Source: JBIOHJ01 sp044448905 | GTDB taxonomy: Bacteria; Bacteroidota; Bacteroidia; AKYH767-A; OLB10 | Direction of reading: 5' to 3' | DNA length: 26,345 bases | Assembly: GCA_044448905.1 (NCBI GenBank) | Contig: JBIOHJ010000033.1 | Span: forward strand, 1-26,345 | Shown: piece after piece, positions 7,766 to 15,344 of the stretch | Layout: every line of letters begins with the position of its first letter | Numbering within the stretch: the first letter of the stretch is position 1 | Made by a program: the position numbers and the translations under genes | The notes under the pieces: model-generated | Database searches by the model: none | The model's input: only the letters and a program-made list of their open reading frames with translations | Told to the model about the DNA's origin: nothing

Positions 7766-8653
7766 TTACTTTTTAAAATAACCCGAAACCACTAATTCTT
7801 TTCCACCCGAAGTGTAATCATAAAAACCTTTGCCTGATTTTTTTCCGAGATTGCCTGAAGCAACCATATTAACCAAAAGCGGGCATGCGGCATATTTAGG
7901 GTTACCAAAGCCGTTATGCAAAACCTTTAATATAGAAATGCAAACATCAAGCCCAATAAAATCGGCAAGCTGTAAAGGTCCCATCGGATGCGCCATTCCC
8001 AATTTCATAACCGTATCAATTTCTTCAACACCTGCCACACTTTCATAAACCGCATAAATTGCTTCATTAATCATGGGCAATAAAATACGGTTGGCAATAA
8101 AACCCGGGTAATCATTTACCTCAACCGGAGTTTTTCCTAACTTTTTTGACAAATCAAAAACGGTTTTAGTAACTTCATCCGAAGTATTATACCCGCGAAT
8201 TACCTCAACAAGTTTCATCACCGGAACCGGGTTCATAAAATGCATTCCGATTACTTTATCGCTCCGCTTGGTTACAGAAGCAATTTGTGTAATGGAAATA
8301 GATGAAGTGTTGGTAGCAAGTATAGTTGAAGCAATGCATGTTTTATCCAGCTCGCGGAAAATATTCAACTTCAATTCAACATTTTCTGTAGCTGCTTCAA
8401 TTACAAGCTCGCTGTTTTTGACTCCGTCAGAAATTGATGCATGTGTGGAAATTTTTTTTAAGATTGAATCTTTATCCTCTGCTTTCAAGGTTCCTTTAGT
8501 TACCTGTCGGTCGAGATTAACCGAAATGGTTTGCATTGCTTTTTCCAAAGCGGGTGCCGAAACATCAATTAACGCAACATTAAATCCGTTCTGCGCAAAT
8601 ACATGAGCTATTCCATTGCCCATGGTACCGCTGCCGATTACTGAAATGTTCAT
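7766..8653 (-). CDS. hbd: 3-hydroxybutyryl-CoA dehydrogenase
   Basis: This 295-residue protein has the full two-domain structure of short-chain 3-hydroxyacyl-CoA dehydrogenases. The N-terminal Rossmann fold begins ISVIGSGTMGNGIAHVFAQN, with GSGTMG at residues 7-12 and Asp30 ending strand 2, which implies NAD preference. Active-site residues are in NTSSIS (115-120), HFMNPVPVMKLVEVI (catalytic His138, paired Glu150) and the dimerising C-terminal domain from NRILLPMINEAI. It interconverts acetoacetyl-CoA and 3-hydroxybutyryl-CoA in beta-oxidation or butyrate/butanoyl metabolism. Its ATG overlaps the GH57 stop in an ATGA arrangement, so translation is likely coupled to that gene even though the two enzymes belong to different pathways. 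The symbol is given by family; paaH or fadB2 would be equally used names. Confidence 0.93.
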   Translation of the reverse strand: MNISVIGSGTMGNGIAHVFAQNGFNVALIDVSAPALEKAMQTISVNLDRQVTKGTLKAEDKDSILKKISTHASISDGVKNSELVIEAATENVELKLNIFRELDKTCIASTILATNTSSISITQIASVTKRSDKVIGMHFMNPVPVMKLVEVIRGYNTSDEVTKTVFDLSKKLGKTPVEVNDYPGFIANRILLPMINEAIYAVYESVAGVEEIDTVMKLGMAHPMGPLQLADFIGLDVCISILKVLHNGFGNPKYAACPLLVNMVASGNLGKKSGKGFYDYTSGGKELVVSGYFKK

Positions 8654-9906
8654 TGCTGGGTTTGAAGTTTAGGGTTTACAGTTTGCAGTTTTCGGTTCTC
8701 AGTTTTCGGTTTTGTTTCCTTCGGTAAATTATTTACCGTGTGCTCAAAATCGCTGTAAGCATTCATATAATAAATATAGGCTTCGTAGGGCGAATCGTAA
8801 GGGGAAAAGTATTTATGCACATCGCCATCACTCCAGAATTTGGTGCACATGTAATAAAAATGATCGCTGGTTTGCAGCTTTCCCCATGTGTCAATCAAAT
8901 CCTGGTTACCTGAACTGATTACCTTTTTTTCCAATGAATAAATCCGCCTGAATGCTTCCTTCTCGATATTATTGCTGAGCCAAGCGCTTAAATCGCGCTC
9001 GGCATCTGCCCACGAAGTAAAATCAGGCACATCATACGTATCGCGTACAGGATAAGCTTCGATAACTTCGGAAGGAGTTTTAAAATCAAAATCGGGATGC
9101 TTCATAATTTCGGCAGGCAGGCGGTCTAAAAATTCAAAGATGCCGGTATTCTCCCATTGATGCTCGCCAAATGTTTCGTAATCCATAAACAGGTTTATAA
9201 CTTCGCCATTACCCGCAACTTTATGAATCCACCCTGCATACTTGTCGGCATTTAACGGAAACTCTTTCCAGTTTTTATCCGAAAACCGGAAGGCAATATC
9301 ATCGCTCAGGCTGTAATTTTTTAACAGGGCTTTTATTTTTTTTGTTCCTTTCGGAGCATACACAAAGTTTGGAGTGCGGTCTTTGAGCAACCGGTCAACT
9401 CCTTCGCATAAAATTCCATTGAAACCCATTTTTGAAATAAACTGCGCGAGATCGTTATTGTAAATCAACTCGGTGTTGCGGAAAACTTTTGGTGTCTGCC
9501 CGAAATATTTTTTTATGAGCTTATCATGCTCTTCAACCTGGCGTTTAAATTCTTTTTTCGAATAGATATAGGAAAGCGAATGATAATATGTCTCGGATAA
9601 AAATTCAACACATCCTGTTTTTGATAATTCAACGAACGACTTCAGCACATCAGGGCGATACGTTTCAAATTGCTCCATTACTGTTCCGCTTAACGAATAG
9701 CTGATGCGGAATTTTCCTTTGTGTCTTTTTATCAGCTCCAGCATTTTTGCATTTGCCTTGAGGTAGCATTTATCGGAAACCTTGTTAAGCACCCAGCGGT
9801 TTTTTTCATCATCTTCATAAAAATGATCTTTACCGATATCAAAAAATGAATACCGCTTTATGCGGAAAGGCTGGTGAACCTGGAAATAGAAGCAAATGGA
9901 AGGCAT
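8650..9906 (-). CDS. Glycoside hydrolase family 57 alpha-amylase-like enzyme
   Basis: This 418-residue protein carries GH57 conserved regions: CFYFQVHQPFRIKRY near the N-terminus (HQP at 11-13), FRNTELIYNND (Glu146, candidate nucleophile) and MDYETFGEHQW (241-251, Asp242 as candidate acid/base followed by the FGEH motif). No signal peptide is present, so it should act on intracellular alpha-glucan such as glycogen, as inferred for related Bacteroidota enzymes often found near GT4/GT5 glycogen synthases; a GT4 gene lies about 5.5 kb away here. The last 20 residues (399-418, KPKTENRKLQTVNPKLQTQQ) are encoded by a 7-bp-type microrepeat and look like an acquired tail rather than part of the fold. 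The stop overlaps the hbd start by 4 bp. A further microrepeat lies directly upstream. Confidence 0.9.
   Translation of the reverse strand: MPSICFYFQVHQPFRIKRYSFFDIGKDHFYEDDEKNRWVLNKVSDKCYLKANAKMLELIKRHKGKFRISYSLSGTVMEQFETYRPDVLKSFVELSKTGCVEFLSETYYHSLSYIYSKKEFKRQVEEHDKLIKKYFGQTPKVFRNTELIYNNDLAQFISKMGFNGILCEGVDRLLKDRTPNFVYAPKGTKKIKALLKNYSLSDDIAFRFSDKNWKEFPLNADKYAGWIHKVAGNGEVINLFMDYETFGEHQWENTGIFEFLDRLPAEIMKHPDFDFKTPSEVIEAYPVRDTYDVPDFTSWADAERDLSAWLSNNIEKEAFRRIYSLEKKVISSGNQDLIDTWGKLQTSDHFYYMCTKFWSDGDVHKYFSPYDSPYEAYIYYMNAYSDFEHTVNNLPKETKPKTENRKLQTVNPKLQTQQ
8653..8712. repeat. Microrepeat captured as the GH57 C-terminal tail
   Basis: On the minus strand the DNA encoding residues 399-418 is built of short units such as CCGAAAACTG, CAAACTG, TAAACCC and TAAACTT, mostly with 7-bp spacing. 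It reads through in frame and places the stop in the hbd start codon. Confidence 0.6.
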
Positions 9907-9912
9907 GGAAAA

Positions 9913-9937
9913 AATTATGAATTATGAATTATGAATT
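9913..9937. repeat. 7-bp-period microrepeat (AATTATG units) upstream of GH57
   Basis: Three exact AATTATG units plus AATT lie 6 bp upstream of the GH57 ATG. The unit is the reverse complement of the one at 4234-4251. The remaining intergenic DNA to 10090 is AT-rich; the promoters of both flanking divergent genes must be there but no clear box was identified. Confidence 0.65.
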
Positions 9938-10090
9938 AAAAGATGCAATAAAAGTAGAGATATTTTTTTATTCAGCGTTATCCAGCAGGTTTGCCAGCTA
10001 TAAAAGCTTTCATGCATTTAAGTATATTTACCCTCTTTCCAAACCGTTTAACCGGGCAGCAAAGAAGCGAATATTTTTACTCCTGAGAAT

Positions 10091-12454
10091 ATGAAATTAA
10101 AAAAAACAATTTTACTGATTGCCGCAATGATAACTGTCCGGGTAACTTGTGCGCAATCCTGGTTTGGATGGCTTAAAACAGAAAAACAGGTTATTTATAA
10201 TCTTAAAAAGGCGTCTGATGATTATTGGCTGGATAAAGAAATTAATGACACCAACCAGCTTGAACATTATAACCGCTGGGAGTGGTTTTGGGAAAACAGA
10301 ACGTTAACTGATGGAGCATTTCCTGATACTTCAATCATTGCAGGTGAATGGAAAAAATATATAAACCTGATTGCCGGAATTGAAGACAGAACTCAGCATG
10401 CCGCCAACTGGAAATTTATCGGGCCGGAAACATCCTCCGGTGGTTTCTCCGGGTTAGGGCGCGTAAGCTGCATTGCTTTTCATCCGAAAACAGAATCAAC
10501 ATTTTGGGTTGGAACACCAGCAGGCGGATTATGGGAAACAAACGATTCAGGTGAAACATGGCAGACTTACACAAACCATCTCCCTTCATTGGGAATAAGC
10601 GACATTGCAATTGACCCTGTAAATCCAAACAACATGTTTATTGCAACCGGTGATGGCGACTTCGGCTCTTTAAAAACATTAAACGGAAACCGCGGGGGCG
10701 ATACGCAAAGCATCGGTGTACTAAAATCTACTGATGGCGGTGCAACATGGAGCCGCACCGGATTGAATTGGCGCATTTCGCATTTAAATCTTATAAGAAG
10801 GTTAATAATAAACCCGGTTAACCCGAAAATTCTTATTGCAGCCACTTCCGATGGTTTATGGATTACAGCTGACGCAGGGTTAAACTGGACACAGAAATTA
10901 AAAGGCACTTATTTTATTGATGCCGATTTTAAACCCGGAAATCCTGCAATTATTTATGCAGCAACCTATTCGACTTCCAGTAAAAGCAGCGCTCAGCTAT
11001 ACCGCTCCACTGATGCAGGAAATTCCTGGTCAAAAGAAGGTTCCTTCTCCGGTATAAGCAGGATTAACATTGGTGTAACTCCTGCCAATCCCGATTTGGT
11101 AATGGCTCTTTGCTCAAATATGTATAACGGTTTTGGCGGATTGTGGCGTTCCGTTGACAGCGGAAATAATTTTACACAGTTTGTAAAAGGTGACAGTAAG
11201 AATAATTATTTATGCAACAGCAAATTGGCTTCCGGTGCATACGGGCAGGCATGGTACGATTTGGCTTTTGCGATTAATCCGGCAAACGAAAAAGAAATGT
11301 GGATGGGAGGTGTGAACACATGGAACTCGGTTGATGGCGGGCTGACATGGAATTTAAATAATTTTTATAAGCCCGACACATCGGTTGGCGTTCCCATTGT
11401 TCATGCCGATAAACATTTTCTTGCTTTTCATCCGTTGAAAAATAATTTTATTTATGAATGTAATGACGGTGGTGTGTATATGACAAATGACAAAGGAAAA
11501 ACCTGGACCGATTTAAGTGACGGCTTACAAATAAGCCAGATTTACCGCATAGGTGTTTCACAAGCATCATCCCGGGATGTAATGGCGGGTATGCAGGACA
11601 ATGGCACACGGCAGCTTGATGATACCATCTGGTACGACCGCATTGGCGGTGACGGCATGGAATGTCTAATTGATTTTGCTGATTCAAACACATGTTACGG
11701 AACCTATTCGTACGGATTAATTAACCGCACAACCGATAACTGGAACACGCAGGTTACAATTTCCGACAACATTCCGCTCGATAAAACCGAAATGCAGGCG
11801 AACGGGTTGCCTATGGGCGCATGGGTTACGCCTTACGTTATGCATCCGTTAAACTCTCATTTATTATTTGCAGGCTACAGCCGGGTTTATAAAACAAATG
11901 ACCGCGGTGATTCATGGAAAGCCATTTCGCCTTTTCTTACCAGCGATAATATAAGAGCGTTGGCTGTGGCGCCATCCGACTCAAACGTAATTTATGCCGC
12001 TACTTTCGATACGCTGCACGTTACTTTTAACGGGGGATTAACCTGGAAATCGTATGCCAGCGGAATTAAAGACGCAAAATATATGTACCTCGCAGTTCAT
12101 CCCGATAACCCGCTAACGGTATGGGTAGCCTTATCGGGATATGCAAAAGGGTGGAAAGTTTTAAAATCAATTGACGGGGGCAACCACTGGATTAATATTT
12201 CGGGAGCATTGCCCAACGTTCCGGTTAATTGTATTGTTTACCAGAACGGAAGCAACGATGGCTTATACATAGGAACCGATTTGGGTGTTTTTTACAGGAA
12301 CGCAACCATGCTTAACTGGACTCCTTATAACCACGGCTTGCCGCATGTGGTAGTTACCGAACTCGAAATTTCGTATCCCGATAAAAAACTTTGGGCTGGC
12401 ACTTTTGGAAGGGGATTATGGAATACCGGTTTATTTCCGGCTGCAGGAAAATAA
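10091..12454 (+). CDS. Secreted BNR/Asp-box repeat (sortilin/VPS10-like beta-propeller) protein
   Basis: This 787-residue protein starts with a Sec signal (LKKTILLIAAMITV then TCAQS, cleavage probably after the Ala-Gln). The rest is a chain of Asp-box repeats of the S/T-x-D-x-G-x-x-W type: NDSGETW, STDGGATW, TADAGLNW, STDAGNSW, SVDSGNNF, SVDGGLTW, TNDKGKTW, TNDRGDSW, FNGGLTW and SIDGGNHW. This predicts one or two beta-propellers as in sialidase/VPS10/Ycf48-like proteins. Similar Bacteroidota proteins are secreted and often carry a T9SS tail after the last propeller motif (here AGTFGRGLW), but this one ends 11 residues after it with no sorting domain. Whether it is released to the periplasm or lost its tail is unknown. 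It is not a confirmed sialidase; catalytic residues cannot be assigned. A 21-bp tandem array begins 13 bp after the stop. Confidence 0.8.
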   Translation: MKLKKTILLIAAMITVRVTCAQSWFGWLKTEKQVIYNLKKASDDYWLDKEINDTNQLEHYNRWEWFWENRTLTDGAFPDTSIIAGEWKKYINLIAGIEDRTQHAANWKFIGPETSSGGFSGLGRVSCIAFHPKTESTFWVGTPAGGLWETNDSGETWQTYTNHLPSLGISDIAIDPVNPNNMFIATGDGDFGSLKTLNGNRGGDTQSIGVLKSTDGGATWSRTGLNWRISHLNLIRRLIINPVNPKILIAATSDGLWITADAGLNWTQKLKGTYFIDADFKPGNPAIIYAATYSTSSKSSAQLYRSTDAGNSWSKEGSFSGISRINIGVTPANPDLVMALCSNMYNGFGGLWRSVDSGNNFTQFVKGDSKNNYLCNSKLASGAYGQAWYDLAFAINPANEKEMWMGGVNTWNSVDGGLTWNLNNFYKPDTSVGVPIVHADKHFLAFHPLKNNFIYECNDGGVYMTNDKGKTWTDLSDGLQISQIYRIGVSQASSRDVMAGMQDNGTRQLDDTIWYDRIGGDGMECLIDFADSNTCYGTYSYGLINRTTDNWNTQVTISDNIPLDKTEMQANGLPMGAWVTPYVMHPLNSHLLFAGYSRVYKTNDRGDSWKAISPFLTSDNIRALAVAPSDSNVIYAATFDTLHVTFNGGLTWKSYASGIKDAKYMYLAVHPDNPLTVWVALSGYAKGWKVLKSIDGGNHWINISGALPNVPVNCIVYQNGSNDGLYIGTDLGVFYRNATMLNWTPYNHGLPHVVVTELEISYPDKKLWAGTFGRGLWNTGLFPAAGK

Positions 12455-12467
12455 ATTAAGTTCATTA

Positions 12468-12719
12468 TTGGTTTTCAAATCTCCAATATTGGTTTACCTA
12501 TCTCCAGTGCTGGTTTTCGAATCTCCAATACGAAACATCTTTTTTCCGGTATGGAACTTCTCTTTTCCCGCAAAGGTTTTCAAATCTTTCATGCCGGACT
12601 TAGAATCTTGCGTACAGTTTTTCAAATCTCCCGTAAAGTATTTCCCATCACCAATACTGGTTTTCACATCTCCAACACTGGTTTCCGAAACTCCAACACA
12701 GTAGATTTAATCTACCGTA
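12468..12719. repeat. Degenerate 21-bp tandem repeat array, 12 units
   Basis: Twelve contiguous 21-bp units can be laid end to end without gaps, with approximate consensus CTGGTTTTCAAATCTCCAAT plus A. Units 1-3, 6 and 8-11 are close to it; units 4, 5, 7 and 12 are more diverged. Because 21 is a multiple of three, one plus-strand frame stays open and reads as a VFxSPxL-type heptapeptide, but no start signal or conserved protein supports coding. There are no unique spacers, so it is not a CRISPR. Confidence 0.85.
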
Positions 12720-12798
12720 ACAATTTTTGATTTAATTGTATGATTTATAGAGTTTTACATAACAATTCCTCACCAAGCTCCAATAATTTTCAATAATA

Positions 12799-12826
12799 CG
12801 AAAGTCTTATCAGGATAATACTTTCG
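12799..12826. promoter_or_regulatory. Hairpin in the leader of the 208-residue gene
   Basis: CGAAAGTCTTAT and ATAATACTTTCG form a 12-bp stem with one mismatch around a CAGG loop, 87 bp upstream of the ATG at 12914. No T-run follows, so it is more likely a leader structure or protein-binding site than a terminator. Confidence 0.4.
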
Positions 12827-12913
12827 GATTATGCATAAATCATTCAAAATCATTATACTACGTATCAAAATCGTGCTTATTTTTGGGGTATTAATCATTA
12901 AAAGAATACTAAC

Positions 12914-13540
12914 ATGGCAAAACAAGATTATTTACCCGATGAGATTGATGATCTCGACACCTGGCATCAAACCTGGCTTAATAACATTGCAGCAGTATTG
13001 GCATCGCTTGGCTTAGCGGCAACTCATGCCGATGCAGTGAAAACAAAAGTTAACAAAGTGCGCACCTCTTTCCAGGACTGGAAAGATAAAAAAGCCGAAG
13101 CAATAAGCTTTTCAAATATTTTTAAAGCCGACCGCAAAACCGCAGAAGAAGCGGTACGCCCTTACAGCAAAAATTTAAAAACAACTCCGGGTTACACGCC
13201 TGCAATTGGCTCCACCATAGGCATAGAAGGTCCCGAAGAAAGCATTGACCCCGCCACTGCCAAGCCAGCATTAAAGGGAAGCTATACGGGTGGTGAGGGC
13301 GTTATTAAATTTAAAGATCATAAAGCTGCACGAAGCATTCGCTTTACCAGCAAGCGCGGCAGCGAAACTGCATTTACTTATTTGGCCGATGATACTAACT
13401 CACCGTATAACGACACGCGCGCCAATCTTGATCCCGCAAAACCCGAAACGCGCAAATACATAGGGCAGTATGTGGATGTTGACGGCAAGCTTATAGGATT
13501 GCAGAGCGATGAAATTACCATAACGTTTCCGGCAGCATAA
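12914..13540 (+). CDS. Conserved-type hypothetical protein, helical N-terminus and beta-rich C-terminus
   Basis: This 208-residue protein has no signal peptide or membrane segment. Residues 1-90 look helical, with a W-x-x-x-W pair (TWHQTWLNNIAAVLASLGL), an alanine-rich stretch and a lysine-rich segment (KTKVNKVRTSFQDWKDKK). A linker GYTPAIGSTIGIEGPEES follows, then a beta-rich domain with SIRFTSKRGSETAFTYL and a final strand DEITITFPA resembling a fibronectin-III-like fold. By memory it resembles a family of uncharacterised proteins in Bacteroidota, Planctomycetota and Verrucomicrobiota with a W-Q/H N-terminal helical part and an Ig-like C-terminal part; this is not confirmed. Function is unknown. 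It appears to be a single-gene unit: its own long leader with a hairpin, and a strong terminator right after it. Confidence 0.75.
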   Translation: MAKQDYLPDEIDDLDTWHQTWLNNIAAVLASLGLAATHADAVKTKVNKVRTSFQDWKDKKAEAISFSNIFKADRKTAEEAVRPYSKNLKTTPGYTPAIGSTIGIEGPEESIDPATAKPALKGSYTGGEGVIKFKDHKAARSIRFTSKRGSETAFTYLADDTNSPYNDTRANLDPAKPETRKYIGQYVDVDGKLIGLQSDEITITFPAA

Positions 13541-13550
13541 AAAAAAATTT

Positions 13551-13564
13551 GGTTTAGGGTTTAG
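13551..13564. repeat. 7-bp microrepeat (GGTTTAG twice)
   Basis: Two exact GGTTTAG units lie between the stop of the 208-residue gene and the terminator hairpin. This is another case of a 7-bp period at a gene edge. Confidence 0.45.
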
Positions 13565-13600
13565 GCTCTCCGTCAGCTGACGGAGGGCTTTTTTGTTTTT
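13565..13600 (+). terminator. Rho-independent terminator of the 208-residue gene
   Basis: CTCCGTCAGCTGACGGAG (13568-13585) is a perfect 18-bp palindrome, extended by outer GC pairs, and is followed by CTTTTTTGTTTTT. The stem, G/C content and T-tract are those of a strong intrinsic terminator. The palindrome core resembles palindromic elements dispersed in some Bacteroidota genomes, so it may also be a repeat copy. Confidence 0.85.
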
Positions 13601-13619
13601 CAGAGTAAAAATAATTATG

Positions 13620-13627
13620 TAAGTTTG
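13620..13627 (+). promoter_or_regulatory. Bacteroidota-type -7 box of the 564-residue T9SS gene
   Basis: TAAGTTTG fits TAnnTTTG and lies 17 bp before the ATG at 13645. A TTTTTTG in the terminator T-tract is a possible -33 element, with spacing about 24 bp, a little long. Confidence 0.45.
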
Positions 13628-13644
13628 GATTGTATTTAAATTGG

Positions 13645-15339
13645 ATGAAAAAAATTTACGCTGCGGTTATTTTTATTTGCTTTTTCAATTTGCTCCATGC
13701 GCAAAATCCGCTGGTGAAACAATGGGATAAGAGGTTTGGGGGGACACGTGATGATGTCTTTTTCCATTTTCAACAAACGGCAGATGGAGGGTATATTTTA
13801 GGTGGATATTCTACTTCAGATGTAAGTGGAGATAAATCACAACCAAATTGGGATACTATTCCTCCGAATTATTTTCGCGATTATTGGATCGTTAAGACTG
13901 ATTCACTTGGAAATAAAACATGGGACAAACGATTTGGTGGAATACAAGATGATTTCTTATATTCTGTACAACAAACCATAGATGGAGGATATATATTAGG
14001 GGGGCATTCCAATTCAGGAAAAAATGGAGACAAAACACAAAATGCATGGCTTGATACGAATAATGTACGAACTTTAGACTATTGGATTGTAAAGACTGAT
14101 TCTTTAGGTAACCTTCAATGGGATAAACGCTTTGGTGGAAAAGGTACGGATTATTGTTATTCAATATCAAGGACATTTGATGGAGGATACATTTTGGGTG
14201 GTAAATCAAATTCATCTAACGATGGTGATAAATCACAGCCTAATTGGGATACACTAAATGGTACAAGTGATTATTGGGTAGTAAAAACTGATTCTATTGG
14301 TAATAAACAATGGGATATTAGATATGGTGGAACTTCTGAGGATATACTTCAGAATTTACAGCAAACGATTGACGGAGGATATATTTTAGGTGGTTGGTCC
14401 CTTTCAGATAGCAGTGGAGATAAAACACAATCATCATGGGGGGGCTATGATTATTGGATTGTAAAAATAGATTCATTGGGTAACAAACAATGGGATAAAC
14501 GATTTGGTGGAAATAATTTTGAAAGGTTTTATTCATTGCAGCAAATAAATGATCGAGGTTATATTCTTGGTGGCTTGTCCGCTTCTGGAATTAGCGGAGA
14601 TAAGACTCAACCAAATTGGGATACCATTGCTCCTTTTACGGGAGATTATTGGATTGTAAAAATTGATTCACTTGGAAACAAACTATGGGATAGAGATTTT
14701 GGTGGGACTGCGAACGAAGATGAATTTGGAAATGTAACTCTAACTTTTGATGGTGGATATTTGTTAACTGGAACTTCTTATTCTGATATTAGTGGGGATA
14801 AAACAGAAAATAATTTAGGTGATGAACAAATCTGGGTTGTAAAAACAGACTCGCTTGGCATAAAACAATGGGATAAAACAATTTTTACAACAGGTCATGA
14901 TGAAATTGGTTATTCCGTGCAATCGATAGACTTATGTTATGCAATAACCGTTTCTACCTATGCAGGAATTGGAGGTTATAAAACACAACCAAATTGGGAT
15001 ACAATATTTCTTTCTTCCGATTACTGGATAGTAAAATTCTGCGATACAACAGTAACAACAGGCGTAAGCAATTCCCCTCTTGAGAGGGGTCAGGGGTGTG
15101 TTATTTATCCCAATCCCTTCACTTCAGAAATTACGATTAACATTCAAAAAGAAAATGTAAAACAGGCAAACTTTACTATCAAAAATATTTTAGGGCAAAC
15201 GGTGTTCAGGGAAAAATCCGAAATACTAAATCCGAAATCCGAAATAAAATTTAATTTAGAATTTCTTCAACAAGGAATTTATTTTCTTGAAATAAATTTA
15301 TCGGAGGAAAGAATGGTGAGAAAAATTATAAAGCAATAA
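13645..15339 (+). CDS. T9SS-secreted protein with seven ~60-residue WDKRFGG repeats
   Basis: With the ATG at 13645 this is a 564-residue protein: signal peptide (KKIYAAVIFICFFNLLHAQ), a repeat region, and a C-terminal T9SS type A sorting domain. The repeat is WDKRFGG...QQTxDGGYILGG.S.S...GDKxQ..WD..DYWIVKTDSLGNK. Copies start at nucleotides 13723, 13921, 14118, 14311, 14491 and 14686, with a degenerate seventh at 14869, a period of 60-66 residues. This predicts a beta-propeller-like surface or secreted protein. The sorting domain has YPNPFTSEITINI, the central IKNILGQTVF and the end LQQGIYFLEINL...RKIIKQ. A TTG codon at 13630 would add five residues with no benefit. Two repeat elements are embedded in frame: a palindromic element giving SPLERGQGCV just before YPNP, and a 7-bp microrepeat inside the sorting domain. 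The gene looks more AT-rich than its neighbours. Confidence 0.88.
   Translation: MKKIYAAVIFICFFNLLHAQNPLVKQWDKRFGGTRDDVFFHFQQTADGGYILGGYSTSDVSGDKSQPNWDTIPPNYFRDYWIVKTDSLGNKTWDKRFGGIQDDFLYSVQQTIDGGYILGGHSNSGKNGDKTQNAWLDTNNVRTLDYWIVKTDSLGNLQWDKRFGGKGTDYCYSISRTFDGGYILGGKSNSSNDGDKSQPNWDTLNGTSDYWVVKTDSIGNKQWDIRYGGTSEDILQNLQQTIDGGYILGGWSLSDSSGDKTQSSWGGYDYWIVKIDSLGNKQWDKRFGGNNFERFYSLQQINDRGYILGGLSASGISGDKTQPNWDTIAPFTGDYWIVKIDSLGNKLWDRDFGGTANEDEFGNVTLTFDGGYLLTGTSYSDISGDKTENNLGDEQIWVVKTDSLGIKQWDKTIFTTGHDEIGYSVQSIDLCYAITVSTYAGIGGYKTQPNWDTIFLSSDYWIVKFCDTTVTTGVSNSPLERGQGCVIYPNPFTSEITINIQKENVKQANFTIKNILGQTVFREKSEILNPKSEIKFNLEFLQQGIYFLEINLSEERMVRKIIKQ
15074..15099. repeat. Palindromic element inserted in frame in the T9SS linker
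   Basis: CCCCTCTTGAGAGGGG has a 7-bp inverted repeat and is followed by TCAGGGGTGTG. It encodes SPLERGQGCV between the last propeller repeat and the YPNPF start of the sorting domain. From memory, near-identical palindromes occur dispersed in Bacteroidota genomes; a search is needed to confirm. Confidence 0.6.
15214..15245. repeat. 7-bp microrepeat (AAATCCG units) inside the sorting domain
   Basis: Units AAATCCG, AAATACT, AAATCCG, AAATCCG follow one another with exact 7-bp spacing and encode the KSEILNPKSEIK stretch, in a loop between sorting-domain strands. Confidence 0.6.
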
Positions 15340-15344
15340 AAATA

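Larger units (their letters stand above)
12455..12913. other. 459-bp intergenic region with 21-bp array and hairpin
   Basis: Most of this region is the 12-unit 21-bp array (12468-12719). After it come AT-rich sequence, a 12-bp-stem hairpin (12799-12826) and the leader of the 208-residue gene. No coding sequence is supported. Confidence 0.7.

Noticed and set aside
12405..12704. Plus-strand ORF of 99 codons with VFxSPxL heptapeptide repeats
   Set aside because: It overlaps the end of the BNR gene out of frame and its open frame follows automatically from the 21-bp period. No start signal or protein-like conservation is visible. The array is listed as DNA repeat instead.
12830..13016. Plus-strand ORF of 61 codons overlapping the start of the 208-residue gene
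   Set aside because: It is rich in Ile/Lys from AT-rich leader DNA and overlaps a better gene in another frame.
13630..13644. TTG start five codons before the 564-residue T9SS gene
   Set aside because: The ATG at 13645 begins a standard signal peptide and lies 17 bp after a TAAGTTTG box.
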